A stretch of DNA of 64,000 nucleotides. Source: Tetranychus cinnabarinus. Lineage: Eukaryota > Arthropoda > Arachnida > Trombidiformes > Tetranychidae. The DNA lies in assembly GCA_022266195.1 (NCBI GenBank), contig WHVY01000002.1, forward strand, positions 13,779,001 to 13,843,000. The letters are read 5' to 3'. Below, piece after piece: positions 1 through 14,409 of the stretch; position 1 is the stretch's first letter, and the number at the start of each line of letters is the position of its first letter. Below the pieces are notes generated by a model. It was not told where the DNA came from, made no database searches, and saw only the letters and a program-made list of their open reading frames with translations. The translations under genes and the position numbers were made by a program.

Positions 1-1904
1 AAAATATGCTTGGACGAAACCAAACTTTGGTTCAACGCTAGTTTTCACCAGAGAATTTTTCTGTTCCAAAACAGAACTTTTAATCTCTAAAAGTGTGCAT
101 TTTAAAATGAAATTGAAAATCAATCTTCAACTTCGTTCAACAAAAATTATCAAAATTTGTCTTTTTAAGTCAATAAATCAAATGTTTTAATCATTAAAAA
201 TGTGGTTTTTAGTTTTCAATAAAATAAACTTGAGTTATCTTATAAAATCCAAGACTATTTGGTGAAAGATTTCAAGTTTTTCCAAACTTTCTATTTTCTA
301 AAAGTGGTAAGATTAATTGAGCCAATTTACCAATTGATGATTGATTAGTCTGACTCGATTCCAAGACAAATTGACAACAAATTGAATAATAGCTGGGAGT
401 GAAGCTTCAAACTAACCAATCGATAAGCGACAAACTTTAAATGTTTACTGTCTTCTTAGTGTTTACTTTATCTTTCAATTTTGCCCAATTTCGCTATTTC
501 ATGAGAATCCAAATTTTACCCTGAAAATTGCATTTACATGAATGAATTGGAAAACATAATTAGCAAATATTGCCTTTCAATTATTTCATTTTCCTTTCGC
601 CTTTACTTTTGTTTAATTTTCAATGTTTATTCAATTATCAATTTTGATTGAAATGTTCAACTTTTTCTTCCCTCACTTTGCATGTTCATCTCTTTCTGTG
701 CTTTTTGTCAACTTTATCCTGATTCTGATGCATAAATAGATGCAAAATTATCCTGCTGATGAACAAGATTAATCCGTTAACCATTTAATCAATAGACTTA
801 ACTATCAATTGGTTTTACTTAAACTTGGCTTCCACTTTCATCCATCTTCACTCATTTTGCTTCATCGTAATTACTGTTGAGAAAAAAAGGTTTTAAGAAG
901 TTTTCTTTGAAATGTAATTAGTTGAATCTCTTGAAGCGAATCAAGTAAACTTTGACTTGATTGTTGACAGTCTGATTGACAATCTGAACACTTTTTCCCA
1001 ATTTCACATTCAGCTTAACACGTAAAAGGTAAAACTAACATTGAGCCAATATCAATAACAAAGTTTACATTTACTTTGGTTAATCTAACCAGAATGAAAT
1101 ACACTTGTTATTATCAACAATTATCGACTTATTTACACTCAATCTTGATCATGACCGTCATCATCAATAACAATGACAACCTTTACTGTAAATTATTGGT
1201 TAACCGTCAAATTTGTTGGTAAAACTGAATAGACTGATGAAGGAAACATGAAAAAATGAAATCTTGATCGATCCATTTGCTTCAACTGTAATCGTTGAAC
1301 AAGATTTTCATTCAATTTTCATATTGATGCAGTTGGATTACATTTTGAAGTGAATCTCTTTGCCTTGTATTATTGTCAAGTTGAAATTGAATTGAATGAC
1401 AATTGATCCGACTAACAACATGGAATTAATCAAATCTACAATCAAATGTATTATTCAATGTTATTTGTGCAACTTTTAATTCAAATGCTAATCAAAAGCA
1501 TAATGAGATTGTGAATAAGCCTCACAAATGATCATTATCAATTGTTGTTCAATTTCATTAAAAGACTTTTCTTCAACAACAATTGAAACTCGCAAGGTTT
1601 TGTGTTGAACATGTGAATGTTGATTCCAACCATCAATATTCATTCAACATTGAAGTGAAAAAAAGAGATTAAATGATTTCGAGTAAACTTCAGGTCAACT
1701 TGTCTGGTCATGGCTTTAAAGCTAATAAATCAACAATTAAGTTAGCTATTTGATGAAATATTGCAATTCATTCGAAGAGTGAAGGCAAGTCGAGATTTAA
1801 TGTCGACTTAGTGCAACCAAAACATTTTTTGCGTACTTTTATGCCTTGACTTTATGGTTGGTACTTTTTTAACGCTTTTTAACGTTTATCTTTCATTTCA
1901 ACAG
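1..1904. other. Non-coding, probably intron of the LamG/EGF gene
   Basis: AT-rich sequence without a convincing exon on either strand. A good 3' splice site (pyrimidine-rich stretch ending in AACAG at 1904) closes it, so at least its right part is likely intron of the downstream gene. The missing 5' exons of that gene should lie upstream of the window or be too short to recognise here. Confidence 0.5.
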
Positions 1905-4754
1905 AAAATTCTATTGCCCAGGAAAAGCGTCATCAAAGGAAGATGAAACCAAATTCATCTTCATCATCGTTACCTTCATCATTGTCCAGTAAAGATTTAT
2001 CTGGACGCAATCGGGTGCTTCAAGAGGTTAATGATTTAACGCGTTTCAATGGGAAACCTCAATATCATGATGCAATTTATTATTCGTGTGAATCAATTGA
2101 ATGTGAAGCTGGCGGTAGTTGCGTTGAAAATGAAGATTATCATGACCATAGAGTTCGTTGTAGATGTCCATTGGGTCGAGGTGGATTTTTTTGTGAAAAA
2201 CGTAAGTTTAAAGCGCTTTGCTATTCTTGTGGTAAATCTGGTTAAATCTATTTTTTCTGCTCTTCTACAGCAATGGAAGTGCGTTTTCCTCGATTTAGAG
2301 GTCGATCATATCTTGCTTTACCAACCCTTCGAGATGCCCACAAATCAATGAAAGTAACCATTGAATTCCGACCAGAGTATCATGAAGGTGTTTTACTTTA
2401 CAGCGGTGAGAATCAAAACTTGGAAGGTGATTATATAGCAATTGTATTAAATCAAGGATTTGTAGAGTTCAGGTAAGAATGGCCAAGTTCAATGTTCAAT
2501 TAGTCGCCAAACTTTAGACTCAAAGCTTTTCAACGAATCGGAAGAAAATATTGAAACTTTCATGATTTCCTCAAGCAACACACTCATCAATGTTGAACAA
2601 TCATTTTCAATCATTTGAATCTAAATAATAATTGTAAATATCTTGTAATGCAAACGAAATTAAGTTGAAATTAGATTAACTTATTTTGAGAAAAAAATGA
2701 TTCGATTTGAGTGAAAAATTGATTTGGAAATTTCAAGTTTTATATTTTTTCTGTTTGGTGCAAAGTATTGATGAACATTCAGTTTTGTGAAATTTTGGAA
2801 ACTTTGACAATCGAACTAATCAGTCTTTTCTTTAATTCAATCAATTGCTACAATCATTTAGATTTGACTGTGGAATGGGCGAAGGTGTTATTGCCAGTGA
2901 AACTCCGGTAATACTAAACTCATGGAATAGATTGACCATTTATCGTGACGGTTGGTCTGCTTGGTTACAATTGAATCAAGAGAGGCAAATTCCTGGTCAA
3001 TCTCAGGGACTTTTTTCACGAATCACATTTAAATTAGAACTATTTCTCGGTGGATCACCAAATATAAGTTTAATCTCTGCACGAGCCAACAGTCGACTTG
3101 GTTTTGTTGGATGTGTCCGTAAATTGGAAATAAATGGTCATTCATATGATTTCAGGTCAGACAGTAGAGGAGATGCTATTGATGGTGTTGATACAGGTAC
3201 GAATCATTTAAAGCCAAACAATTCATGATTAATAACATTCTATTTTCTCAATCAATTTCCAGATGAATGCAATTCAGATGTTTGTAGCAACACTTCGTGC
3301 TTAAACGGAGGCCAATGTGTAGCAACATCACCCGAAAGATGGATATGCATGTGTCCCTTGGGCTTTGCTGGTAACCATTGCGAGCGAAGTAAATATCGAG
3401 ATCATTTATGATCTCAGTTTTGTCTAACCTGAAATTGTCATTTACTTATACTTTCATCAAAATCAAAACTCAAATCAAAATTTGTTAGCAAAACTCAAAT
3501 GAAATGTTGCTAACATTAGGATCTATTGATATGGTTTTGCGAAGTTGAAACAGCGAATGGAGAATGAAAATTTTAAGAAAAATCAGAATCTAGAAGCTCA
3601 ATTTGTTTCAATCATTAGAAATTGTTATTGGATTTTCCGATCAACCAAATGAATAAGAATTTTCAGTCTCAACCAATTTCATTTTTTGACTCAAGTTTTG
3701 AAAGATTTCGGTATAAATCTGGCAATTTTTGGTAAAAATCTTGTCCTTTGTAAATGCTTTTCTGATTCATTTTTTGTTTCATTTGTTTCACTTTTAGGAT
3801 CCGATTTTACGATTCCTTCATTCAATGGTTCCTCATATCTTCAATTTACCGGTTTGAAAGAAACTTGTCTTTCTTTCTTTGAAATACAAATGATATTTAA
3901 ACCTCGAATGCCTAATGGTGTCCTTTTATACAATGGTAATCGATTGGATGCTCGAGGTGATTTCATCTCTATCAATCTGGTCAATGGTTTCATTGAATTT
4001 CGCTTCGACTTGGGCAGTGGTCCTGCCATTATCAAGTGAGTCGATGACAATATTTTTTCACATTCAACTTGCCCATTACAAAATGAAATACAAAAACATG
4101 TGTTTATAATGGATTTGTATAATCACACTAATGGTGTCTCTCGAGTTGAATTGCTTTTCACTTTTATATCATTTTTCATCTCAAATTTCTGTTTCCTTTT
4201 TTTTCAGGAGCCGCGAACCAGTTGAACTGAATCAATGGCACAGTTTACTAGTAACACGCACTGGACAACAAGGTTGGCTTCAAATTGACAATCAACCGAT
4301 TGTAAGTGGATCAAGTCTGGGTGGTTACACGCAATTATCATTATCACTCAACTTGTTTCTTGGTGGCGTCTCTGATGTTAAAGATGTTTCATCCAATTCA
4401 GCAATCAGCGATTCTTTTTCAGGATGCATTAAAAAGATTACTATTAATGGAAGGTTGTTAATGTTCCTTGATGAAGTGCTATCGGGAGTTAATGTGATTG
4501 ACTGTCCTAATCGACATCATTGTTCAAATCATCATCGCTGTTCAACTTCTTCATTTGTACCTTCATTTTCATCTTCATCCTCTTCAACAAGATCAACCAA
4601 ATTATCCTCACCATCATTATCATCTCCATTAACGTCAATATCATCATCATCATCACTCTCATCATCATCATTGAATAAACGTAGTTTTAGGAAATCAACA
4701 GATTCTGTGATAGATTCATCGCGCTTTATCAACAATCACTTTAATCCATTTTGA
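1905..4754 (+). CDS. EGF/laminin-G extracellular matrix protein, pikachurin/agrin/perlecan type (3' part of gene)
   Basis: Six exons with GT-AG borders and matching phase: 1905-2201, 2271-2472, 2862-3196, 3263-3388, 3798-4035 and 4208-4754, giving 580 visible residues. Domain order is a Ser-rich linker, a six-cysteine EGF domain, laminin G, a second EGF domain, laminin G, then a Ser/Thr-rich low-complexity C-terminus. The LamG domains show the family pattern of GVLLYSG or GVLLYNG, a VEFRFDCG or IEFRFDLG strand, a W-H/W-N strand, FLGG, and FVGC or FSGC near the end. The VEFRFDCG-type strand looks closest to pikachurin (EGFLAM); agrin and perlecan have similar modules, so the ortholog is not settled. 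Such proteins are secreted and bind dystroglycan or other matrix partners at synapses and basement membranes. The 5' end is missing: no signal peptide is seen, and the first exon begins mid-codon at a splice acceptor. The Ser-rich tail is encoded by TCA/TCATC repeats and may vary in length. Confidence 0.85.
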
Positions 4755-4849
4755 TTGCATTAATTTTGATTGTATTCATCAACTTTTACCTTTTATCTTC
4801 TACTCTTCAATCCTCTCTTTCCTGCAACTCTTTTTTTCCTAAACGACGC

Positions 4850-4882
4850 AATAAAATGATTTTTGTAAATGAATTAAATAAA
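4850..4882 (+). promoter_or_regulatory. Poly(A) signals of the LamG/EGF gene
   Basis: Two AATAAA hexamers at 4850-4855 and 4877-4882, about 100 to 125 bases after the stop codon. This is the expected distance for 3' end formation. Confidence 0.6.
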
Positions 4883-6490
4883 GTATAATATCGATTTGAT
4901 AGTTGATTAAATTGCACTTTTTTATTTGACCATTAATCATATGCGAAAACACTGATCTTATTGAAAATTATTAACAAAATGAAAACTCATTTCTGCTTAT
5001 CAACTCATTCTGTGAAAGGCTAAAGATGGTGAAAAAAGATGGGCAAACACTTGTAATGATCACTTCAATTTGCCAGTTTGAATTGATATAATTTATTGAA
5101 TTTAATCATCTTTTTTCGACTTCGTGTAAACAAAAGCATTTATCGATTCAGCTTGAGCCATTGAAATGTTATCTTGTGTTATTTTGTTTGCAACATTTAT
5201 GATCGAAACGATAACTCAAGCTTCATTGTTAGTTTTCAGATCCATGTGATTCAACTGGTGAAGATTTACGAGCGTTTTGTATTTACCATTTATTTGTTGT
5301 TTTTACCAGAGGAGTTACCAATTCGAGAATGAAAATCGAGTGGACGAATCGCGAATGGACATCATGATTAAGTTAACATTCAATAAAGTCAATCAGAAAA
5401 TTTAAGACAGAAACTTGCAAAAGAGTCCATCCAATGAATATTTAAAATAATAGATGGCGACATGTGACTATCAAAAGGTTTTTCAATTGTAAATGACACT
5501 GATGGCTGGTTTTGCGATAGACTGCTAATCTTGTTATGTGTGATTGTGCATTTCGGGTTAGATTTGCGTAGTTAAGTCCTAGATTTAATTGAATGTCTGA
5601 TTTTGAATCAACTTTTGCGAATTTTTCAAATAAAAATAGATTAGCTTTCTATTGAAAAAAGAAACGAATATGCAGATGATTAAATAAAACAAGCAGATTG
5701 TTCCCGTTCAATTTTCCGTTTTCAGACCTGATTTATTTCATAACAAACCATAATTTTTCAACTTCATAACCTTTACATAAACTGAACCTACGATTTCATA
5801 CAACGCATTGAAACGACTGTCACAGCTACCAATACACATGGACATAAACGTTCCCTTTAAACTACTCTTCACCATTTACACGAACAAAACATTCAAATGC
5901 TCTGTTTGAAGAAAGTTGTATGAAATTTTGAGGATGAAAGTGAAACTGAACTTTTGGTTACAGTGTTAAATCATTCAAATGAATCGACTGAGAAGCAAAA
6001 CTTGCTCTTAGTTATGAAATATAGTTTTCAGTTTAATTTTTTGGTAACAAGTAAAAAACAGATATTTGTTTTTGTTGTGACAAGCGAGACTTAATTTGAA
6101 AGTAGTTTACAGGTAAATTATAATTATTTTAGTCGAGACAAAGTTGATGAACAATTGAGAAGGTAAAATATACGAGTAATTTGAATATCAACATAATGTA
6201 AAACAAAATTGTAAAAAGAAGTTGTTTCTTTGTTTGGGGAGAAGAAAAATAATATTAAATATCATCAATAAGAGCATTATTAATTAGTATACTACTTATG
6301 ACAATAGTAGTAAATGAGGTCACAAGAAACAGGAGAAGTTGAACAATATATTATAAGATAATTTACATTTTTGATATATAATTGAGAGTAAATTGTTGAT
6401 CTAATTGTTTCTAGTTTTTTTTCAATTTCACTTTGCTTCGTTTGTTGGTGTTATTACAGTTTGTTCATAAGCTTATCAATTGAGTTGAGT
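4883..6490. other. Intergenic / 3' UTR space between convergent genes
   Basis: No open frame with coding character. The right part probably holds the 3' UTR of the minus-strand F-box gene. A motif TAGATGGCGA at 5451-5460 resembles the core of arthropod CTCF sites. Nothing else is recognisable. Confidence 0.5.
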
Positions 6491-9400
6491 CTAGAGAGAG
6501 AAAAATTTTAGAAACGATTGAGGAGGAACAGGAATATGCTGAGGAACCATGAAATATTTTTCACTAAGATTATCGCTCGATTCATCCGAGTTTTCCTTAT
6601 CCCTTTCGTTTACAGATCCTTGGGTGATAACACATGGATGGCCAAATGACTGCGAAAATAGAAATGAAAAAGATTAATTAAAAGCTGATATCAGAATAAG
6701 ATTTGGAACAGATTGTAACCGGGCAAGTTAAATGATGAAAAGTAAAGTGTTGCATGAATCCCTGAACATCACATGATACCTTCTTGGTTTGAAAGTTTAA
6801 GGGAAAGTAAAATTTTTTCAAATGAAATGGATTATCATAATTGTGCTAAATACTGTTAGTGTTGAGGATAAAAAGTGACAATCAACTGACAGTAAATCTT
6901 GTGATTACGATCATTGCCAACCAGCTACTATCTTGGTTTGACAAACTTTTTTTGTGCATGTAACCATCAGATAATAATAGCAATAAGTTATGATATTATT
7001 ACAATATGAATAGGTTGCTCCAAATGTCGTATTCTGAATAATTTAGTAATGCATGATGAAAAGAAATTCGTAGGTCTTCAAGACAAAGGTGTCAACGGAA
7101 AATACTGCAGATTGAAAGTCACTTGATAACATCGACCAAGGTTAAATGTAATTATTCAAATAATACAATTTGGATTAACTGGTAATGTGGGATTCAGAAG
7201 TTTGTTCATTGAACAATTTGACTGCAAACGGAACACAAATAAATTTACATCTAACAGTAAAACGGCTGGAGTCTTGTATAAGACCAAAATGCAGCTCATG
7301 ATATTTACCTTCCAGAAAAGTGAACGACAATGGCGACACAAGAATAAACAATCGGCATATTCCTCTTTCAGGCCAAATTTTCTGTAAAAATAGAGAATAA
7401 GAAATTAGATAAATTTATTAAATTGTGACATTGATCAACAATGGCTATTTACTTTCTAAGAATGTGGAAAATCTGTTCCCAGTTAACTTTGCCATCTGAG
7501 TTTACTTTGGTTAAAGATAATTGACGAACTTGCTGACGAGGGAAATGATATTTGCAAAGTTGCCTCCAAATGTGTTGCTCATCGAGAAGACAATTCATCA
7601 TATCATATGCTTCACCAGAATTAACCAAATCTTTATAATCACTAAGACGAAGTAAAATCTCACGAATTAATTCTTCAGGAAGATCAGTTAGTCGTTTGCT
7701 TCCATCATTAACAGGCTAGATTAAAAATAGGTGAATGAGAAACAAAACAAAAACACGGATTAGTTAATATAAAAACAAGTTATTTACATTTCATAACATT
7801 GAATTTGCAAGGTTTGATTATACGCAAAAAATCAGACAGAATCATGAGAGGCAGACTTAATTAATGGAAGAGGTGTCTTACAACATTGAACTAGCTTTAG
7901 TAAATCATGTTTTTACACTCTACAGATCTGGATTAATCCCAAAAAAAGTTCAAAAGATAAAACATTGATGAGACCATATGATGGTGAAAAACATAAATTT
8001 TGAACAGGGCAATGGCAAGTCACAAGACAAGTTAAAGATTTCAATAGGTCCAAATTAATGAATATTGTCAGCCTATTCTAAGAATTCGATGAAAGTCGTA
8101 ATTTAAAAGTCAACCAGCGATTTAAGGTCAAACCTTTGGCTAGATTAATTAAAAATTGTAACAATAAATCTCACCTCTTTAATTTCAATAGTGTTTGCCA
8201 TTTCACATATCTTCTCGATCGTCTGCAAGTGTTGCTCCCATAAAAGTGTACTTCCCAAAGGTCGACCCCAACAGTAATACTTTCTCATAATCTTTTTCAG
8301 ATCATGAAGTAGAGTATGAAGCACATGAATATTTTGTTGATTAGACGCCACTAAAATTAAAAAAAACAAGAAAATGAAAGTTAAAAAAACAAAAATAATG
8401 AATATTCAAAAAGGTTAACTCAACGGTCAATATCTGATCATCAACTGATAACGATCCAGATACCGTAACTAGATAATGTAACCAAGTTTAACTCAATACT
8501 CGGCAGACTTTTACAGATTTATCAATTCAGATAAGCTGATTCAGTTGAAATAATGTTTTCTTTTGGCTTTTAGGTTGAGTGAAAAATGAAAATGTCAAGG
8601 TTTGCCTGATAATGAATTTAAATTTTATCATGCAAATTATGTGGAAGATTTTGTCACTTTCAAAGCTTAAACCGGATTAACTAATGAAAGCCTTATAGTG
8701 TGCCAACAGACAATACAGTTAATCTTAACCACCAGACTATAAATTCAAGTGTGTAGTTGGAATAATGAATAATCAAAATTGAATAGGAATGAAGGTTAAA
8801 AAAATCAGAAAAGGATAAACAAAAAGTCTTTACAAGAGTGGAAATTGTTTCAAGACAATCATTCAATTGAAATGTAATGATAGTTCAATCGTACGAATCA
8901 AGCATCAATATTCCGTTCAAGATTTACAATCAATTATAATAGGGATTGATCAATGATATAACCCAAGATAATGATCATTTGATGTTTAAATTTTGCTTGT
9001 AAATCAATTTGTTGGTAAAACTGTTAACCGATCATGTAATGGATCAATTGATTTGATTGTTTTGGTTTTCCTTTTCTGATTACTTTATTGATTATTGATG
9101 AATTGTATTGTATTGTTAAATGGTTTTCAATGGGAAACAATATTAATGTAAATCAAGTAAATCATCTCACCTTGCCAGGCAACTTGTTCAAGTAGATTGA
9201 AAAGTACTTTGGTTGCTGCTCCACTCAATGAAGTTAAATTTTGAGTAATTAACAGATGAAGTAATTTACAGATATAATTAAACCTTCGTATGTCTCTAAT
9301 TGCATTACAAAAATCCAAACGATAAAAAGCTTCTGAAATTGTATTGAAACCAGCAACTTCTTTGGTTGATTTAAGGGTTATGTGACAATAAGGAGGTTGC

Positions 9401-12400
9401 CAATTTAATAGATTATCTTCACGGTTAATTGTTGAAAATGAAGTGTCCGTTGAGTTTGGTGGTGATGAGGAAAGGCAAGATTCAAGATCCATTCTGCTTC
9501 CATCTGAACTTCCATTGCTTTCATTCTCAGAGTCAGAATCTCCAGATGAATCTCCTGAACTGTGGAAACCACTTCTAGGCAAAGCAAAATCAACAAAAAA
9601 ATAGATTAACACAAAATCAAAATGAGACAATATTTTAGTCTTGTTTTTGCTTCTGCAGCTTTTGGGTATCGCAATGAAATTGGGTTAACAGTAACCTTTT
9701 ACTGGATTAAATTACATGAACATTGGTTAAACAATATGAATGGATTTTACAAGAATCAGGTTAAACGATAAACTCGAGGAAATCCTCTGGTTTGGGTCAA
9801 CAACCGAAGATGTTTATCAAGAAAAATGACTTTCAAACATGTTAATATCCTATTCATTATGAAGTTTATTTTGGTCTTTTTTTTCGGTGACTTTGGTTGT
9901 TCTGGGTTAACATTGAGTAAGACTGATGGTAATGGGCGATAATGATGATGAAGATGGATTAGGTTGAACAAGTAAGACCAAAGTGAAAGTGAAATAAAAG
10001 ATGAACCCAAAAAAACCAGATTATAATGAATAAACTGGTGCAACAATAAACAGTATTGGGTTTGTTTTTATGCTTCACTTTCAAACCTATTTTTAGGTTG
10101 AACAATATTATGACTTACAAACAATAAACAAGACAATTTAACATTGAATTTTAAATATCAAGTTAATGATAATGAAATTTTCAATTTCAATCCTCATCAG
10201 CTGACAATCAGACTATTAACCAGAAAATGAAACAATAATTTTTAGATATCCATTTGTAATCAACATTCATTGTCAATCCATTAATCAGTCAACAGCCATT
10301 GAATAACAGAGAAACAATTGATTCAATTACAGTGATTTGATTGCAAAAATACATTACAAATTAACGATTACCTTGAAGACATTGATTTGCTATTATTAAT
10401 ATAGCAAGACAAATAGGAAGTAAAAGTAAATTAATCACAATTAAATGGTTTAACAGAAATTGATTTAAAGTTAAACAGATCCTCACTTGATTCACCTTAA
10501 TCAAGCTCAATTAAAACTGAGTTAATTTGTTGATTAATTGAAAAAGATTACTTGAAGACAGTTTCTAAATTGAGATTTGTTAATAATTACCAGTTTGGGT
10601 TGATGAAAACATCTCAAAATAAAACATCAACTTTCGCCTTCAAATGATATTACAATTGGCAAATTATTTCAGTTTGCATTAATTTTGTTGGTAAATCAAA
10701 GTTGTACACAAATTGTAAATTAAATTGTACTTTTTTGCAATCAGTTAATCACAATCAAAATGAAGCAATTTGGTAAACAATTTACAGAAAAATCTGAAAA
10801 TAAATTTCTCCCAATTTCCTTGATTGTATTAAATAAAAAAACCTTAACCTGAAACCAGAAAAAGTAGACACATTTAACTGTAATCAAAGTGTGTTTATAA
10901 ATATATACATTACATTATTTGAAGATGATAATGATTAACATGATTATAAGGAAATTGAATTGTAATCGACAATGAGATGAAGATGTAATTTAGTTAATTT
11001 TGATTGTTCAACTAGTACAATTTGAACCAGTAAACAGTGGTAGAGTCGACCAGTTGACTTTACCCAGCAAATCATTATGATTGTTGTTATTAGGTTTAAT
11101 AGTTTAAAATTATTAACTTGATTAAGATGGTTAAGATGGCAATTTGATGGCAATTACGGAAGTCAATTGTGTTGATCATAAAATTGGTTGTTTAACGGTA
11201 AAAATAATGGTGAAAACACGCAATTAGAATTAACTTTTATTCCTAAAAATGTTTTCCATTTTCATGTCACTTCTTTTTTACATTCAATTTAAATCGAGTT
11301 GGAAAGTGGCCTGAAAAGGTTCACATAATTATAAAACCAAAACAATCATGAAAGTCTTCAATCATGAAAAGGTAAAGTTTACCTTTAAAACTACTTTTAA
11401 AGATTCATTTTAAGACTCGCTTCCAAAAAACCATTTTTTACCCTTAAAACTACAGTTGAACCAGAAACTGAAAGTAAATCTAATTTTACCAATCAGTTAA
11501 TCATTTAATGTCGATTCAATTAACGAATTTGATCTTTAATCATTTCAAGTTCTTTTGAAACAATCAATTCTTTAATTAAATCAACTAATCAATTGCAATT
11601 GGAAAGTCAAGGAAATGGTAATTTCTGGTTTGTTTGTTGACAAAAGTCACCTAAAGATATCCAATTTTGGGTAAGCTCAAGATTTAACCCAAAACCTTTT
11701 CATTGAAATTGCAATTTAAATTGTTAGTTAATTCATGCAAGTGTAACAATTTTTTGATTAAATTTGTTAAATTGTTTCCATTGATTGTTTCCCTTAAAAT
11801 TAATGTAAAATAATTTTGTTCATTTTTTGTCAATCTCAATTGTAATAAGGAAATGAAATGAAAATTAAAAGATTGACAGTGATAATCAATTAGTTAATCG
11901 GTGAACCATTAGTGTAATTAGCAGGTTAATTAAGAGAGTTAAATTGTTAATCAAAGGGTAACAATGAGTTGAAAGCTTCCGTAATAAGCAAATTGTTTCA
12001 CCGATTGTATTGATCCAAGGTAAACATTGATCAATGGGCAACATTTAACCTGGGTTAATCAAGTGTTAATCTTGATGGTTACCAATGATTATAAAGATTA
12101 ACCAAGTTATCATTAAATGTATACATTTATACATTTATTTATAAATCAGTTGAAGTTTTTCCAGGTCACTTTTGGTTCAATATTTGACTTTGTTTTTTTC
12201 ATCCTTTTTTCACTTTTTATCAGAACCGAAAATCCTGAATCCTTTCAACCCGAATCATTTCAAACAATTAGGAAATAACAGTTTAAAGTTATCAAGATAA
12301 TCATCAATTGAACCTGAGCTTAAAAATGAAAATTTGTTTCAATTGGTTAACCCAAAGGAGGAAAATGGTAAAAGTCACTTTTTTGCTTCAATTTTCATTT

Positions 12401-13447
12401 CAAATTTTCTGGTTAATCTTTATGGTTCAAAGTAAACCCATGTAATTTGATTGTTTCAACCTGAACAAGAACAATGCAAGAAAATTTAAATTGCCTTTTG
12501 ATTCTTACAATTTAGTCTATTCTCTACAATATTTGATCAACAATAAAGTAATCATAATGAGAGAGGCTACTGGTACTTGGGATAAAAATTCAATGTAAAC
12601 TCAGTGACCTGAATCAATCTAATCGTTGATTAACAAAGCATTCAAAGTCTCAATTGGACCTATTCCAGGGCTTATTAGAGGGTCCATTTTTAAAGGCTTC
12701 AATTTTTGTTGCTCTTCATCATTTCAATGTTATTCCAGTCTCTCTTTTTTTTGCCTAACCAGAAAGATCAACCAAAAAGATGAAGATGATGATCATTGGA
12801 AAGACAAAGTTTGTCTCTTTTTTTTCAAACCCAATTGCTCATTCCTCAAGATTCATTTGACTGACAAGAATAAAATAATGACACAAAACCCTGTAAAATG
12901 GTTAGTCTCGTCCTATGACCTGACCTGGCCTATTTTTAGAGTCTATTCACTGTCAACTGTAACAGTGAAGAGAAGGTAAAAGATTGGATAGGAAACATGA
13001 TAAAAACAATTGTCATGCACAATCTATTTTAGCCTTGAACTTTGGTTCAATTCTGGTTTCATTGGGTTTGATTGATAACATTGCGCAGGTTAATGTTTAC
13101 AAACCTAAACCTAAACCTAGAAACCCAATAAAATGACCTACGACCTCGTTCGTTTCCTGCAAACCAGCGCAAGAAAAAAACAGTGAGACCAGACAATTGA
13201 TGGACAACTAGCCATACAAGGTTGGTAAAGATTGGGATAAAAAACCAGAAAACTGGTAAAACTGTGAACATATTGTTTAACCAATTTTCAACCAGATATT
13301 TAAATGATTGACTTACTGATCACAGAATCGGTCGCGGGCAAAGAGACGATTTGATTCCAACAATTTGAGCCTTTCCCATGAACCTTTATCCGTCTTGACC
13401 CACTGTTCACCAGGGGAACGCCAATCTTGTCCAATAAAGGGCATCAT
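6491..13447 (-). CDS. FBXO25/FBXO32: F-box protein, FBXO25/FBXO32 (atrogin-1/MAFbx) ortholog
   Basis: Six exons read from high to low coordinate: 13447-13317, 9574-9171, 8350-8175, 7715-7453, 7381-7309 and 6649-6491. They total 1206 nt (401 residues), with all borders GT-AG and all phases matching. The N-terminus reads MMPFIGQDWRSPG, the hallmark start of the family; ATG 13444 would match vertebrate starts exactly and 13447 adds one Met. Exon 2 has an acidic Ser-rich insert, then the conserved EAFYRLDF, RRFNY and LTSLSG blocks. Exon 4 holds the F-box (residues about 242-290: LPEELIREILLRLSDYKDL ... IWRQLCKYHF). Exons 5 and 6 carry the CRHC and HPC cysteine/histidine block and the C-terminal FLKFFSL end, matching the vertebrate FINLFKF end. 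The product is the substrate receptor of an SCF ubiquitin ligase; vertebrate FBXO32 drives muscle atrophy. It is a little longer than the vertebrate proteins (about 355-367 residues) because of the acidic insert. The first intron is 3.7 kb, long for this window, and may hold regulatory sequence. Confidence 0.95.
9575..13316 (-). other. Intron 1 of the FBXO25/32 gene
   Basis: A 3.7 kb AT-rich intron bounded by a consensus donor (GTAAGT at 13316-13311) and acceptor (CCTAG before 9574). Several open frames of 60 to 120 codons occur, but they have low-complexity composition and no recognisable domain. No tRNA, repeat array or nested gene is evident. Confidence 0.6.
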
Positions 13448-14409
13448 TTGGTCAAGATTTAAAATTCAACTTGAATTACCTTTCAATAATAATCCGCAAT
13501 TACAAAGACAAAGTAAAACAATCAATTGAAACACTTAAGGTTGTTTTTGTTATGTTGATATGAAGGAATTGCTAAGTTTAGCTTTTATTTTCCAGTGAAA
13601 CTGATTGCTGGTTCAACTGGTTGACAACAGAGTTGAAAGGTGCACAATTGTGATTAAAGATGGTTACAATTTGTTGATTAATTGTTGACTCTTGTTGGTG
13701 TCAGATGTTGTAAAAGACGGTACAATATGTGGCGAAATTTAGGCGAGATACAAATGAAAAAACACTGTTAACAAACGGTAAAACACTTGAAGGTACAAAA
13801 TGCCAGTTGATCTTGTTGATCAATTAACTGTTTCCTAGTTGATTGACAATTGTAGTTAGGTTGAAGAAAACAAAATAAACAATGAAAAGCATAACGACAA
13901 CATTAAAGCTGCTTTTTGATCAACAACAACACTTACTTGACTTTGCGCAAACAACTAAGAATCAAGTTGAACATTTCAGTTTCAGTTTAGTTTCTTCATC
14001 TTCAGCATCATCTTATCATCATTATCGTCATGGTAATCAGTGTCTTGCGCAGTTACTTTTTGGGTGAACCATTAAATAACGGGTTAGTAACATTGAAACT
14101 TTTTTCATTCAAATGATCACCAAGATTACGATTTGTCAACAAAGGAAACTTGAAATCACATCAATTCCGATCCATAACCAGGATTCATCTCAAACTGGTA
14201 AACTCAATGATTGATCAATGAAGAAAGGCCAACGATGGACTTGAGCAAGTTGCCTTGAAATTTGATTTTTGTAATGTGATTAAAATACAAATTCAATGAA
14301 TGAACAATCATTAGATCGCGAATGTTTTGCTTTAATCTAATTTTCATTTCTTGATAATGAGATGGACAAATGAATGTACTTTAACAGGTAAGGTTAGACT
14401 CATTTCCAG
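13448..14409. other. Upstream region of the FBXO25/32 gene
   Basis: Presumed promoter and 5' UTR of the minus-strand F-box gene. No canonical TATA element can be assigned with confidence and no other feature is visible. Confidence 0.35.

Noticed and set aside
1094..1230. ATG-initiated frame that might be a signal-peptide exon of the LamG/EGF gene
   Set aside because: None of the available donors gives the one-base phase needed by the acceptor at 1905 without creating a stop codon, and the hydrophobic core is weak.
7156..7387. Overlapping open frames on both strands
   Set aside because: They are the FBXO25/32 exon 5 extended into introns, and its antisense shadow.
12626..12979. 117-codon open frame in FBXO intron 1
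   Set aside because: No domain, low-complexity composition, no supporting splice or homology signal.
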